Shown one piece after another: positions 46,106 through 57,572 of a DNA stretch of 64,000 nucleotides. The stretch spans positions 16,115,579 through 16,179,578 of the forward strand of contig OX463816.1 in assembly GCA_949825045.1 (NCBI GenBank), read 5' to 3'. Numbering within the stretch: position 1 is the stretch's first letter; each line of letters begins with the position of its first letter. The notes beneath the pieces are model-generated. The model had not been told where the DNA came from, did no database searches, and saw nothing but the letters and a program-made list of their open reading frames with translations. Made by a program: the position numbers and the translations under genes. Origin of the DNA: Argyresthia goedartella. Lineage: Eukaryota > Arthropoda > Insecta > Lepidoptera > Argyresthiidae.

Positions 46106-46114
46106 GTGGTTAAC

Positions 46115-46289
46115 TTATTCGTCAATAAATTCTGACACTGAGTAGTATGCTTTACTTAGGAGGTACTTTTTTACCTTTGTTACAAAGATGTTTAGCATGT
46201 TGATGGATTTTATCTCCACTGGTAGTTTATTAAATAAGGTAGGGCCCATACCCTTCAATGATTTGCTGGTTTTAGCAAGACGACTGCTG
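46115..46289 (-). pseudogene. LINE C ORF2 C-terminus
   Basis: Minus-strand frame SSRLAKTSKSLKGMGPTLFN, KLPVEIKSINMLN, KKYLLSKAYYSVSEFIDE and then a stop at 46115-46117. This is the usual end of a LINE ORF2. It borders the hAT target duplication immediately downstream, so the hAT element landed just behind the stop codon. Confidence 0.75.
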
Positions 46290-46291
46290 GT

Positions 46292-48718
46292 TTTAGGTCA
46301 ATACATTAGACTAGAAATTCAACTTAAAAAAAGTTCTACAAGAAAGATACAATACATACCTGTGACTGCACATCGGTTTGAAAGGTTTAAATTGAATTGG
46401 GGTAGCAAACTACCTATCAATTACTCTAATAATAACCCTAATGAATCATATTGTATTTTTTTTTACAAATTCAGCAATGCGTTCAATGCAGTATTTACTA
46501 CCAGATCGATTTTGGTCTCAGACAAACTTAACTTTAAAAAGTGGGCCACAGTAGGTATACTTAAAAGTAGATTTTTTTTTATGAATTATATAGTGAAAAA
46601 CAATGGAATCATAGTGAAGAGTTCATGGATAAAGTAAAAAGGTACTCAAAAATCTTTAAAAAAGTTTGTCAAATTGCAAAATGAAATTATATCAGATCTA
46701 CAATAAGAAAACAAAATTAAATCAACTTGGGATATAATTAAAAGTGAGACTGGAAAGGTCAGTATAAAAAACAACGAATATGAATAAAAAATTAATGATA
46801 TTACTTTCAAAAATAATATTGATGTAGCTAAAGCGTTTGATTTTTTTTTTACTGACATCCCAATCTTTACTACAAAGTCTTTAGACTCTTCCAAAGTAGT
46901 CGCTGAATCTTTGCTAAAAGACTATGTACCTAGATGTGAAAATCAATTCTCGTTTAATTATGTAGTTGATAAAGATATTATTAAAGCCTTTAAATCAATA
47001 AATATTAAGAAAACTGCAGACCTCTGGGATATTTCTGTTCATGTTGTGAAGCCCCTTATAAATGTTATTGCACTTGATTTAGCTTTCATATTTAATGCAT
47101 CTATTGATGCTGGCGTGTTTCCTGATTTAATGAAACACAGTAAAATAGTACCTTTGTTTAAATCGGGTAGTACATCTGACCCTTCTAACTTCAGACCGAT
47201 ATCGGTATTGCCTACATTTAGTAAAGTATTTGAAAAAGTAATTTTAAATCAACTTCTTACACATTTCAACACCAACAACATGCTCCACTGTAAACAATTT
47301 GGTTTTACACAAGGAAAATCAACTACTGATGCCGGTATTGAGTTAATATCACATATATATGATGCCTGGGAGGAGTCGCATGATGCTCTAGGAGTATTTT
47401 GCGATTTGTCTAAGGCTTTTGGTTGCGTTGACCATGGGACATTGATCAGGAAATCACATCACTATGGAATTAGGGATAACTCTTTAGATCTTCTCTCTTA
47501 TTATCTAAATAACAGGATACAGAGAGTTGACATTAATGGAAAACGATCTCCAGGGTCTGTTGTTACTATGGGTGTACCGCAGGGTTCCATACTCGGGCCA
47601 TTCCTGTTTTTGGTTTATATTAATGACCTGCCACATCTTGTCAGAGATAATCATGAGATTGTACTGTTTGCAGATGACACTTCACTTTTGCTTAAAATGG
47701 AACGACGCAGTTTGAACTTTGACGATGTGAATAATGCAATCTCAAAGGTAGTCAATTGGTTTAGTGCTAATAATCTTTTACTGAACAATAACAAAACTAA
47801 ATGTATTCCGTTTATACTCCCCAATGTTAAACAAGTCTCGGCTAATGTTAATGTTAAAGGTGAAAATTTAGAAATTGTAGATAGCACGGTATTCCTTGGA
47901 ATCACCTTAGATAATAAGCTTCAGTGGGGCCCACACATAGATAAGCTATCAAAAACTCAGTTCCGCAGTTTTTGCAGTTAAAAAAATCCGTCTTTTTACG
48001 GACGTGGAAACAGCTAGACTAGTTTACTTCAGCTACTTCCATAGCATTATGTCTTAACAGACATAATGCTATGGAAGTAGCTGAAGTAAACTAATAAGAC
48101 ATTAACATAATATTTGTGCTGCAAAAGAGGGCTGTTCGTGTAATCTACAATGTGGGTCCCAGAGAGTCACTGCGTTGTAAATTTAAGGAAATTAACATTA
48201 TGACAGTGCCATGTCAGTATATTTATGAAAACCTACGTCCACAAAAATATTGATAAATTTCCTAAGAATAGCGACAGGCACAATGTCAACACTAGAAATA
48301 GGAATAATCTAGCTATACCTACTACTAGGCTCCATAAGGTTAATGTATCTTTTAAAGGGCAATGTATTCGCTTTAACAACAAAATACCGACTGAGTTACA
48401 AGAATTGTCTGTAAATAAATTTAAAAATGTTGTTAAAAATCACTTATGTAAAAAAGGTAACTACAAAATATCAGATTATGTAGAAGACAAGAAAGCTTGG
48501 GAAGGTGTTTGCTCCAATTCTGTAAAAAATAACGTATAAAGCTGGAGGTTTCTAGTCGCCTCTTTGCCTCCAGCATCTAAAACATTGAGGTGACGGAATT
48601 CAAATTGAGTTCTATATTTCCCTGTACCTTATACATGTGTTAGTTTAAGATTTGACATTCTCCAAATGTTACCTATGTGTTTCTTATGGAAATAAACTCT
48701 TTTTGAATTTGAATTTGA
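46292..48718 (+). pseudogene. LINE B ORF2: linker, reverse transcriptase, C-terminus and 3' UTR
   Basis: Resumes after LINE C with RKIQYIPVTAHRFERFKLNW, homologous to LINE D (VPVTADRLERM). A degraded linker follows, then an open RT frame 46911-47981: KKTADLWDISVHVVKPL, NFRPISVLPTFSKVFEK, GFTQGKSTTDAGIEL, FCDLSKAFGCVDH, GVPQGSILGPFLFLVYINDL, LFADDTSLLLKM and FLGITLDNKLQW. After a break the C-terminus shows a 35-bp palindrome and CIRFNNKIPTELQELS with a stop at 48537-48539. The 3' UTR ends with AATAAACTC and a TTTGAATTTGAA tail. Frame changes before 46911 and near 47981 inactivate it. Confidence 0.88.
48020..48093. repeat. Perfect 35-bp palindrome inside LINE B RT
   Basis: Arms 48020-48054 and 48059-48093 are exact complements around a 4-bp loop (TAAC). 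The left arm is the normal coding sequence (LVYFSYFHSIMS), and the right arm replaces the expected continuation. Confidence 0.95.
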
Positions 48719-48797
48719 ATTTCGGAGATCCTATCAGAAGTGGATTTTATATCAATTATCCTAATTCCGTCTAGTCCTGGTGACTTATTGGGCTACT

Positions 48798-48978
48798 GAT
48801 GATGATGGTAATATGATGATAATAACATCAATCCATGACAACCCTCTCAAACAAAAATACATATATATATTGAAAAAATTCTTCACAAGCACATCACATG
48901 TCTAATCACGTTATTTACGAGCACGATATATATATTTATACACCTACTTCACAGTTGTCTTATATTCACCTCACCTTA
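48798..48978 (+). pseudogene. LINE K: 5'-truncated sibling of LINE A, opposite orientation
   Basis: Plus-strand reading IHDNPLKQKYIYILKKFFTS then TSHV and a stop near 48902, closely matching the LINE A C-terminus on the minus strand (41651-41501 as complement). The 3' UTR continues to about 48978. It separates the LINE A linker from its RT start, so it is a separate insertion of the same family. Confidence 0.7.
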
Positions 48979-50091
48979 TGATATTTCGTTCTGTTTTCGG
49001 TTTTGCCTTTTTGTACAAAATCGATTTATCTGCTGGCCTATATGTAAGCGTAAGGTATTATGTTGATTACACTCTCGTGAAACCCGAATGCGAATTGACC
49101 AGCTATGTCCTTGTTCGTCGTATTCTGATAATTATGTTACCTACAGAGTGTTTTATTTTGCCTGTTATTTTGTTCACAATTTCCCATAATTTATTTGTGT
49201 TCTTGCGATTTGCTCGTATTTCTTTTAAGTAATAATTATTTTTTGCGTTTTCTATTAGTTTTTGCTTTTTATTTCTGAATTTTTTAAACTCAACCCATAA
49301 AGTTTGGTTGCTTGAATCATTTTTACATTCTATTAACATTTTATCTCTATTTTTAATTTCATGGTTAATTTTTGAGTTGATCCACGGATATTTCTTTCTT
49401 TTTGAGTTGTTGATTTTTTGTGTGTATTTAGATTTTTCGTAACAGCTATGCATATTACTTTTTATGAATTCGTAGATTTTGACCGGTGACTCTATGTGCT
49501 GCGTTTGTTGCCAATCAACGTTCATGAGTTCTTGTTGTAGGATGTTTTTGTTATAGCGTGTGACTGATTTAGGAGTAGCCTGTGTGTGTTGTATTCCATT
49601 GAGCACTATGACCGTGACCCTGTGGTCCGCCACGCCAGTACCGATCCGAGCGCCGCCGTGTACGCATCTTGTAGGCGGGACCTCACGAAAATGTGATTGA
49701 TACAACTTTTCGTTATTTTATCCAGTAATAACTCGATTCTTGTATAGTCGGTGATCCCGCACACAAGACCATACCTATGCAGTAGCTCCATGTATCGTTG
49801 TTTAGCCAGATCTTATTTTTTTAGGTCGATATTCATGTTTCCAAGTAGAATGAAGTCCCTGGTTCATTGCTTAACTAATATGTGTTTCTGCACATCTATG
49901 AATAGGTGTTTTTTGCTGATGGTACTTTTATCCGGCCGTCTATAAACGGCACATATAGTGTTTTTTTTTGTTTGCATTCGTAGTGATTTGACCCATAAGG
50001 CATTCAAAGTTAAGTGTTACGTATTTATATGCGGTGAAATTGTGTTTATTGTGTACATAAATTAATATTCCTCCGCCTTTCCGTATGCGAT
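48979..50091 (-). pseudogene. LINE A endonuclease and linker
   Basis: Minus strand from 50091: KGGGILIYVHNKHNF, CAVYRRPDKSTISKK, then FILLGNMNIDLKK (a degraded GDFNIDL motif), LLHRYGLVCGITDYTRI and INHIFVRS. The linker 49705-49103 has KKYPWINSKINHEIKNRDKM, KLIENAKNNYYLKEIR and KLWEIVNKITGK. This is the usual order for CR1/Jockey-type ORF2. Frame changes near 49700-49800. The upstream end is cut off by M1 copy 3 at 50092. Confidence 0.8.
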
Positions 50092-50213
50092 TCCTGAACA
50101 TATCAAAGAGAGCTTATGATATGTGTGTACATAAACAAGTGTATGTAAGTGGTTTCATAAACCCACTCTCGGGTATTACTGACCTCCATTATGTAGCAGT
50201 CACATAAATTACT
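50092..50213 (+). repeat. M1 foldback, copy 3 (one end)
   Basis: GAGAGCTTATGATATGTGTG followed by CCTCCATTATGTAGCAGTCA and TAAATTACTA matches the right end of the M1 copy at 9510-9661. Confidence 0.75.
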
Positions 50214-50331
50214 ATTACAGAACTGAAAACTTAAAATCTAGACTTTTGTTATGAAAATAATAGATTATTTATTATATATATTTATATTGTTTTATATATG
50301 TTTTGCTGAATACTAATAGTAGTTTATGTGA

Positions 50332-50780
50332 TTGATACATAATCCAGATACAATTGTAAAATCTTTGTGTGAAAAAGATGGGCCAGTTTTTGAAGAAAGG
50401 TTCGTTTGTTTTAATAAACATATGGTGTTTAGTTCGCCATTGGAAACTGAAGCAAAAACTCTTTTTTTGAAGGCGCGTCCCGTACCGTTTGCATTGAAGG
50501 ACAAAATTGAACTTGATTTTATAGATTGGTGAAGAAAGGTTTCCTAAAACCAGTGCAATATTCGGACTATGCCAGTCCCATTATCTCCGTTTAAAGGCTA
50601 ACGGTTATATGAGAATTTTTGGTGACTTCTTATTCTCCTTCAATAAATTATTACAGACTGAAATATCCCCTACCCCGAGAAGAGGAGTTGTTTGCTAAAC
50701 TTTATGGTGGGGTTGAATTTTCTAAGCTAGTTTTATCGAGTGCTTGTCTGCAATTACTCCAAAATTATGAATGACACATA
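50332..50780 (+). pseudogene. Ty3/gypsy RT scrap
   Basis: Contains KSLCEKDGPVFEERFVCFNK and LFLKARPVPFALKDKIELDF, then in other frames KPVQYSDYASPIISV and YPLPREEELFAKLYGGVEF. These are the start of a gypsy-type reverse transcriptase just after protease. Short, with stops and frame changes. No flanking LTR was recognised. It may or may not belong to the family at the left edge of the window. Confidence 0.75.
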
Positions 50781-50929
50781 AAGTCTCTTTTAATGCATTC
50801 GCCTGATGTATCGGGCGGGGCGGCTTTCATGCGCACCTGGAATTTTCAAAAAAATAATTGATAGTATCTTACCTATCACATTATGATTACAAACCTTTAC
50901 CGTCATTCCACAAAAAACATTAACCACAT

Positions 50930-50993
50930 GTTTACAAAAAACTTTACCATGCTTACAAAAAACTTTACCAAGTTTACAAAAAACTTTACCAAA
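50930..50993 (+). repeat. Tandem repeat, about 21-bp unit, three copies
   Basis: Unit TTTACAAAAAACTTTACCA with small end differences at 50930, 50951 and 50972; a degenerate fourth copy precedes. Followed by TATGTAACTATGTAACTGTG-type short repeats near 51030. Confidence 0.8.
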
Positions 50994-51129
50994 TTTTAAG
51001 TTGTATCAGGGATAGACATGGCATATGTAACTATGTAACTGTGTAACTATGTAATCAATTTAGGCTACCGCGAACGTTTGTTTAGTCAGTCAAGTCATCT
51101 TAACAGACAAGGCACTGGCCTTGTCTGTC

Positions 51130-52170
51130 AGGTAGCTACATCCGTGTTTTGTCTGATGTTCCTAACAGCGTAAGCCACAGAACTTAATTTACCAGCCTAT
51201 TTTTCTATGAGGGGTCCATGGTTATTCCAAGAAACTTCGTGTCATTTACTAATTCTAACGTATTGCTGTCCAACACTAAACTGGTCCCAACTTGCCCGAC
51301 ATTTGAAATTGAGAATTTGATACATTTGGTTTTACCAGCATTTAACATTAAATTGTTAACTGTGAATCAATTCAAGGTTAAAGATAATACTCTATTGACA
51401 TCATCAAAATCTTCTTTTTGTCTTTCAATTTTGAAGACCAGTGAAGTATCATCAGCAAACAACACTATGTTAGTCAATTTATCCACCATAAAAGGCAGAT
51501 CGTTAATATATACCAGGAATAAGAAAGGTTTTAATATGGAACCTTGTGGAACGCCAATTTTTACCCCCGATCCATCAGATTTAATGCCGTTGACTTCTGC
51601 CTTTTGAATTCTATTGCTTAGGTATGATCTTAGTAGATCCAATGCTTTATTTCTAACTCCGTAATGATTTAATTTAATTAGTAGCGTGTCATGATCAACA
51701 TAATCAAATGCCTTCGACGGATCGCAAAAAACACCGATAGCATCCTGTGCGGCTTCCCATGCAGAATAAATATGAAAACGTTATCTAAGCGAGTTTGGCT
51801 GGTAAGTGTAATTCTAGTCGGCACTAGAAATACATGACATAAATTAAATGATTTGAACAGAGATATTAATCGTCGCTTCAGTATTGTATCTATAAGCAGA
51901 TTTACATTAAGATCGCCACAAATAATTTACTTTTTTCTGTTATTACAAAGTTTGATTCCTCTATAATTTCCTCGAATATTTCAAAATTGCCGTGGCGTTT
52001 TTCATCTCTCGGAGGTCTGTAGACACAAACAATAATATGGCTATCCAACTCAACACAAGATACCTCTATTTGTCTTTCTACAGTAAGTGTAAGAATATCT
52101 TTCCGTTGTTTGACCTTAATATATTTTTTTACTAAGATTAAAGAACTACCTCTATCAGCAGTCTTTCAAT
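51130..52170 (-). pseudogene. LINE H: endonuclease fused to RT by an internal deletion
   Basis: Minus strand from 52170: SLILVKKYIKVKQRKDIL, VERQIEVSCVELDSHIIV, CVYRPPRDEKRHGNFEIF, GDLNVNLL-like, VPTRITLTSQTRLDNVF (about 51785). The reading then jumps into the middle of RT: AWEAAQDAIGVFCDPSKAFD, SYLSNRIQKAEVNG, GVPQGSILKPFLFLVYINDL, FADDTSLVFKIERQ and FLGITMDP. About 1 kb (linker and RT start) is missing relative to LINE D. It ends near 51130 in a region matching the 6121 fragment. Same family as LINE D and LINE B; inactive. Confidence 0.8.
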
Positions 52171-54299
52171 TGTAACAACTGACAATTTTGTTATTATTTA
52201 TGTTAAAAGACATCATGTTTTTACATAACATAGTTCAACATAAAAAAATTTAGTGCAACTAAATGAAACCAGTATATAACGAAAAATAACTGCGTATTTA
52301 TAACAACATTGTGGAGATGTACACTGATTGAGATCATGGCCGAATGCATAGACTGCTGCTCAAACAAAGTGCCGCTTAAATGTCCAATGGCTCCATTTGT
52401 TCGCGATCGAGAAACAGTGACAGCATAGCCTTGAGTGTCCGTTAAACTTTGAGTTATTGGTTGTGCATCCGGGCCTTAGATGACATGTCGGCTGCAGGTT
52501 ATCTTAGGCCCGGATGTAGGTCAATTCTCTATCGCTGACAGGTATTGTGACTCGAAATTTGATTGCAATTTTGAAATGACAACTAACTAACTAGCCATTA
52601 AGTTTATTAAAATTCTTCAAAAATGGGCCACGAAAACGTCTATCATCCTTCAAAATGTCATTTGATTGCCATCCAGATTGATGGCAGCATAATTATATAT
52701 TTCTGATGTCAAACGCGACACCTGTCGAATTTTTAAAAATCAACCGAATAGCGGAACTTGCTATGCTATCAGAACACAATTATTTTACACCAGCTGACTT
52801 TTTAAGCGATATGTTAGGTTGATTTGTAATTTTGAAAGGTATTGCGATTGATTTTGGAAATACATAACACGGCTAGGTACCAACTATTCTTAGCTACAAC
52901 GAATCACGTTTCCGTTTAATAAGGGAGCGTTTTCTGGAACTTGTCAGAACCTTATTGAAGGCAACGAGTCGGTCTCGCCAAAGTTAGATGTTCAGAATCG
53001 AGTTAAGACCCATTAACTCTGAGTCGAGACTCACATTAACTGTTCGTGGTTTAATTTTCTCTGGCGATGAGGTTTTAGTTTAACTTCAGTACAAAGTTTG
53101 GCCGCGAGAATTCTTGATCCCCTTTGAAAATAAACGGAAGCTCCCTGCACTTTATCTTTGCTATGAAATAATTTCGAAATTTTATTTTATTTATAGATTG
53201 TTCAATGGTCATGAAATTCGCCTTGCAAATGCTGAGTTTGAAGTCAATTTTATCCCCATTTTTGGAAACGAACATACCTAACAAATTCAAAAGGAACACA
53301 GCAAAAATGGAACTGTATCTCACAAAATCTAAAGGAGAAATGAATAAACTTACATGAATAAAAAACATTATGTCCTTTGAAAAAAAGGAATACCGATACG
53401 AATAAAATGCCAAAGAAACGTTTCATCGATGCGATGCCACACCGTTTACTCGTATTTGACAGTATGTAACGTTTGCATCACGAGAAAACTGTGATCTTCT
53501 GTACTTTGTAAATACCTTCCATTCTTTTTATTAATATGCGCAATCGTTGTTCACTCTATTATACCTATATGTCTTTTCTCTTTTACGATACACACACATG
53601 AACAGTTAATGCTTTAGTTACACCTTGGTTTTATATACATAAATAACGGCTTGATATGATGGAGGTATGTAACTGTTACTAGCTATTTGCAGGCGATTCT
53701 TCAACACTACTCATAATTCTATTCTCATAATGAGCAACGTACGTAATGACAATAAGAGTGGCTCTAGGCTTGCTCAGCGAGTTTACATTCTTGGTATAGC
53801 ACTGCAAGTTTAAGAAGACTACCGCTAGCTACGTCTACGCGGGTAAGGGGAGCGGGGGGATTTATTTTTACGCTGACGGTACTGATCATTATTACCTTTT
53901 TCCGGCTAAAGAGGAAGACAAGAAAAACGGTGTTGGTTGTTGATATGTTTTTGATGAAGTCGCTGTTTCTGGTTCTCACAACTCAGAACATTCTAGTATA
54001 AGGCCAGGTGAAATGTACAAGCCGTCATTTATGTTTTTGTGTTTTTATACGAGCTTCTCAGAGTTTTGTAATCCATCGCTTTGTTTATATATAATATTTC
54101 TTCGTCTCTTACGTTACTCTACCTTTTACCCGCGCGGACCTAAGGAGTGACTTTCATGACCTTGTTAGTCTAAGGCAGTTAATTAACTTGACATTCAGGC
54201 CGTGACTAATAAGTTTAGGAAACGCGACTTCGGAGTCTTTCAAAGGATTTGTAAAACTTCGCAGGAAGACATCATCTTCAAATAAGTCATTAAACAAAC
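52171..54299. other. no recognised gene; one hairpin
   Basis: No domain seen. A 16-bp inverted repeat (CATCCGGGCC..., arms 52466-52481 and 52501-52516, mismatched at two positions) lies here. Minus frames at 53075-53413 and 53764-53979 have no motif. Confidence 0.4.
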
Positions 54300-54422
54300 G
54301 AGGTCCCCGTAGCGAGCTAAAGAGGCTTTATTGACCGAGCGAGCGAAGCGATAAATTATAGGAAATTGTTCATTGTTGGAGTTATGAAGTACAATGTTAT
54401 TGATGCGGCTACTTTCATAATC

Positions 54423-57232
54423 TATTATTATTATTATTATTATATCCTTTATTGCATAGAACTACAGTAAAAACAATTAATACAGTGGAAAATAAGATTT
54501 ACAAAGGCGGGCTTATTCCTACAAGAAATATTTTCCAGCCAACCCAGTAATTATGTGCAATTAAACAATGCGGGTTCAGCTAATAACAAAATATTTATGC
54601 AAACAAGAACTTAATTTAAAAATAGAATAATAACAAAAATACTTTATAACATATATATCATTATGAAGATAAGTATTCTTTCAGTCTTGATCCGAATGAG
54701 CTAGGCGATAAACTATCACTGATAGAGTCTGGAAGGAGGTTCCACATCTGCGCAGAATTTATCAGGAAACTGGTATTGGCCATTGAGCAGGCTAGTTTCC
54801 TTGATGCGACACATGCATGACGAGGTCTTGAGGGCGGCGGTAAATACGCGAAACGTTTTCGCAGGTACTCTGGAGCACCAGGATTGCGCAGGATTTAAAA
54901 AATTAAAACTAAAATATCAAGGTTCTTTCGATGTCAGATTAGGAGCCACTTCAATTGGTTGCGAAAATCCGACACATGGTCGTACTTTCGCAAGCCAAAA
55001 ATGAAGCGCAAAGCCAGATTCTGAAGCCTCTCCAAATTGTTAAGTTTTTCGTCTGTGATATCGAGGAAGCACACGTCAGCGTAATCTAAAATGGGCAGCA
55101 GTAATGATTGCGCTAGCAACACCTTTGTTTTGAACGGCAAGAAGTACTGCAAGCGCCTCAGAGAATGAAAAGAAAAGGGAATGCGTCTGCTTAAATCGCT
55201 GATGTGCGCCATATTCTTATCCAGGATAAGGCCCAGGTTTTGGTTTTGTCGGTGTAAGGAATAAAGGCATTGCCATACGGAATAGACGGCACGTTCGAGC
55301 CCAGTCTAGAGGTCATGCGACTACTACCTACGATAATGGCCTGTGATATTGAAGGGTTGACTAGTAAGCCAAATGATTTGGCCCAGATTTCAACAGCTGT
55401 AAGATCTGCGTTCATATTCGAAACGGCATCCGAAATCTCGGTGATTGAGAAATGCCTATACAGCTGAAGGTCGTCAGCATAGAGGTGAAAAGAGGATGAG
55501 ATAATTGTAGTAAGTTGATTGATAAAAATCTAAAATAGCAAGGGAGAGAGTAACCCACCTTGCGGCACACCAGCAGACAAACTTAACCAGTCAGAAAGAG
55601 TATCTTCCACCCTTATGCATTAACGACGCCCTCGCAGATAGGAATCGAACTAAGACATCACAGCCTCCGAGAGATGCCAAGAAGAATATCAAAATCTACC
55701 GAATGAAATGCGTTGCTTAAATCAAGTAAAGTGATCAGAGTTAGCTTCTTGGCATCCATCGCAAGACGAATATCCTCGGTCACGTTGAGCAATGCACTTG
55801 TTGTGCTGCAAAATGGTCTGAAACCAGACTGAAAAGGGGTAAGGAGACAATTCCTGTTGATATATATGTTGGTACATAACAACTGTTTATGTACTACTGT
55901 TTCCAGTACTTTGGAAAGAACGGGGAGAACAGAAATCGGACGATAATGTGAGAAAGAGGACGGTTTTAAGGTTTTTGGAAAATGGAATAACATAAGCCTG
56001 TTTCCAAGCTTCAGGGAAAATACCAGTCGAAAGAAAAATATTTAAAATGTGTGTAATGACCGGTACAACTCCATCTAATACGGAAAGCAGCATCACCAGA
56101 CTCATGTTATCGCTACTCACAGCTCTAGTGGAAATGGATCTAATAATCTTTTTGACTTCCGCCTCATTCACAAACTGAAACGAGAAAGGAATAGCAGAGG
56201 GTAACTTGACATTAGAGAGGTGACCCAGTGTTACTTTTTTCACCAATGAATTCAGGACAATCGGAGGAGTAGTGAAGTGATGATTCAAGCCGTCAATATC
56301 AGAAAAAACCGCAGTCATCTCCTTGTCCTTCTTACCCACGCCCAGCGCTGCTAAAAAACTCCACATTTGACCCATTTTTTTCAAGGCGAGAGTGTATATA
56401 ACGTCACTTTGCAATTCTGCATAGCTTATTACAAATGTTCCGTAGTTTCTTATACGCATTAAGATTATCGTCACTAGTTTGTTTTTTTAATTTAACTTTA
56501 GCTCTGTCACGTTTAGCCATGTCCGGTTTGATACTCGGCGTCAGCCAAGGTACCGGCAAGTGCCTCACCCTGACAGGTCTTAAAGGCGCATGTTTGTCAT
56601 AGAGAACGGTCAGAACTTTATTAAGATATTCTACCTTGTCATCAACTGAATCCGTTGCATAAAACTCAGTCCAATTTATATCCAAAAATCTTCCAATAGT
56701 TTGTTGATGTTCACATCTCTAAAATTTCTTTAAAAAGTTACCTTTTTTTGCCACTTGGACACTTTAATTTTGTATGATAATTAAATAAGGTCGTGATGCG
56801 AAAAAGGAGCAGTCATTTGACCATGCGTAGAAATTTTAGTATCATCGGACACAATCATGGAATCAATTTGCAGCAACTTTTTTTACGTTCAAACAGCGAC
56901 GTTACGTTCCGTTCTACACATTCTAAGTCTAATTGACATTCATCTTAGCCAAAATTTTACGAAAAACGTTTCGTTTCTCTTGATAATATTCGTAAGTTTA
57001 ATTAATTCATAATTAATTAAATACTTAACTCCTAATATTAAAAACTGGATAAATGGTTCAAGGTAAACCCCATCTACCCCCTAGTAACCAATTTTACTAA
57101 GTATCAAACTGTCACTGTTGTAAACCCAACCCCATTTATGTATTATTTTGCACACTATCGTACTTATTTCAATTTTAATTATAAATAAATAGAGAGCTCC
57201 AAAATTTTTGTCAACTTATTTAAATGCCTACC
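54423..57232 (-). mobile_element. LINE G: 5'-truncated CR1/Jockey-type LINE inside R3
   Basis: Minus orientation with a (TAT)n-type tail at 54423, 3' UTR (54423-54660), ORF2 C-terminus to endonuclease end (54661 to about 56890). R3 block A is cut between GGCTACTTTCATAATC and ACCTATGTACCTAACC. The last 340 bp (56890-57232) have no recognised coding and may be a further insertion. Confidence 0.75.
54661..56890 (-). pseudogene. LINE G ORF2: endonuclease end, linker, reverse transcriptase
   Basis: Minus strand: DSMIVSDDTKISTH with SHHDLI (the SDH end of the endonuclease), linker INWTEFYATDSVDDKVEYLN and VRHLPVPWLTPSIKPDMAKR. RT follows with HYRPISVLPVLSKVLETVVH, TPFQSGFRPFCSTTSALLN, LLDLSNAFHSVDFD, a LYADDLQLYRHF box near 55470 and FGLLVNPSIS. 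The C-terminus has PFKTKVLLAQSLLLPILDYA, ERLQNLALRFIFGLRKYDHV, LKWLLI and SRLKEYLSS with a stop at 54661-54663. Several frame changes and stops. The C-terminus and UTR match LINE F. Confidence 0.85.
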
Positions 57233-57572
57233 CGCAAAAAAACCTATGTACCTAACCAGGCGCATTCATTTATTTGTATGTGGTATTTAAAGAAAAAGCA
57301 GTCGGGTTATTTGTTTTTATTCACTGAGCAAGCAAAGCGAACGAAGCGTCTCAGTTTTACTTGGGAAAAAATTCTCATGTATATCCGCCTGTCCAGATTT
57401 CAGGCTATTCTCCTATAAAGGTCCCATTTCTGAACTGATTCTCGTGCTATTTTGTGAGCAGGTTCGATAATCATATACTTTTTTTGTTGATAAACATTTT
57501 CTAAATGGCGGAGACATGGGGTTGAAAATAAAATAAAAACCACTTAAGCCCAAACGGCTTGAAATGTTTAAA

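Larger units (their letters stand above)
42955..46291 (-). mobile_element. LINE C: 5'-truncated LINE tail inserted in LINE B
   Basis: TTTA at 42951-42954 and 46292-46295 flanks it, and the LINE B frame closes across it (SDHL to GQYI). The tail at 42955 is ATTCATTCATTC-rich. Its coding end lies at the right side (46289-46115) and its 3' UTR is interrupted by the hAT element. Confidence 0.8.
41461..50091 (-). mobile_element. LINE A relic hosting a nest of insertions
   Basis: Minus-strand LINE in three remnants: endonuclease and linker (50091-48979), a short RT start with KSPGLDGIRIIDIKSTSD (48797-48721), and the RT body to 3' UTR (42742-41461). Between them lie a sibling LINE tail (48798-48978) and LINE B, which in turn contains LINE C and a hAT element. 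The pieces are collinear when these are removed. Confidence 0.8.

Noticed and set aside
41501..48978. TIRs of a 7.4-kb DNA transposon
   Set aside because: Both arms encode the same LINE C-terminus, so they are two LINE tails in opposite orientation.
50925..50998. CRISPR-like array
   Set aside because: Repeats are directly adjacent without unique spacers, and the sequence is clearly eukaryotic.
53764..53979. 71-codon minus frame ending LKLAVLYQECKLAEQA
   Set aside because: Looks protein-like locally, but I could not tie it to any family or gene structure.
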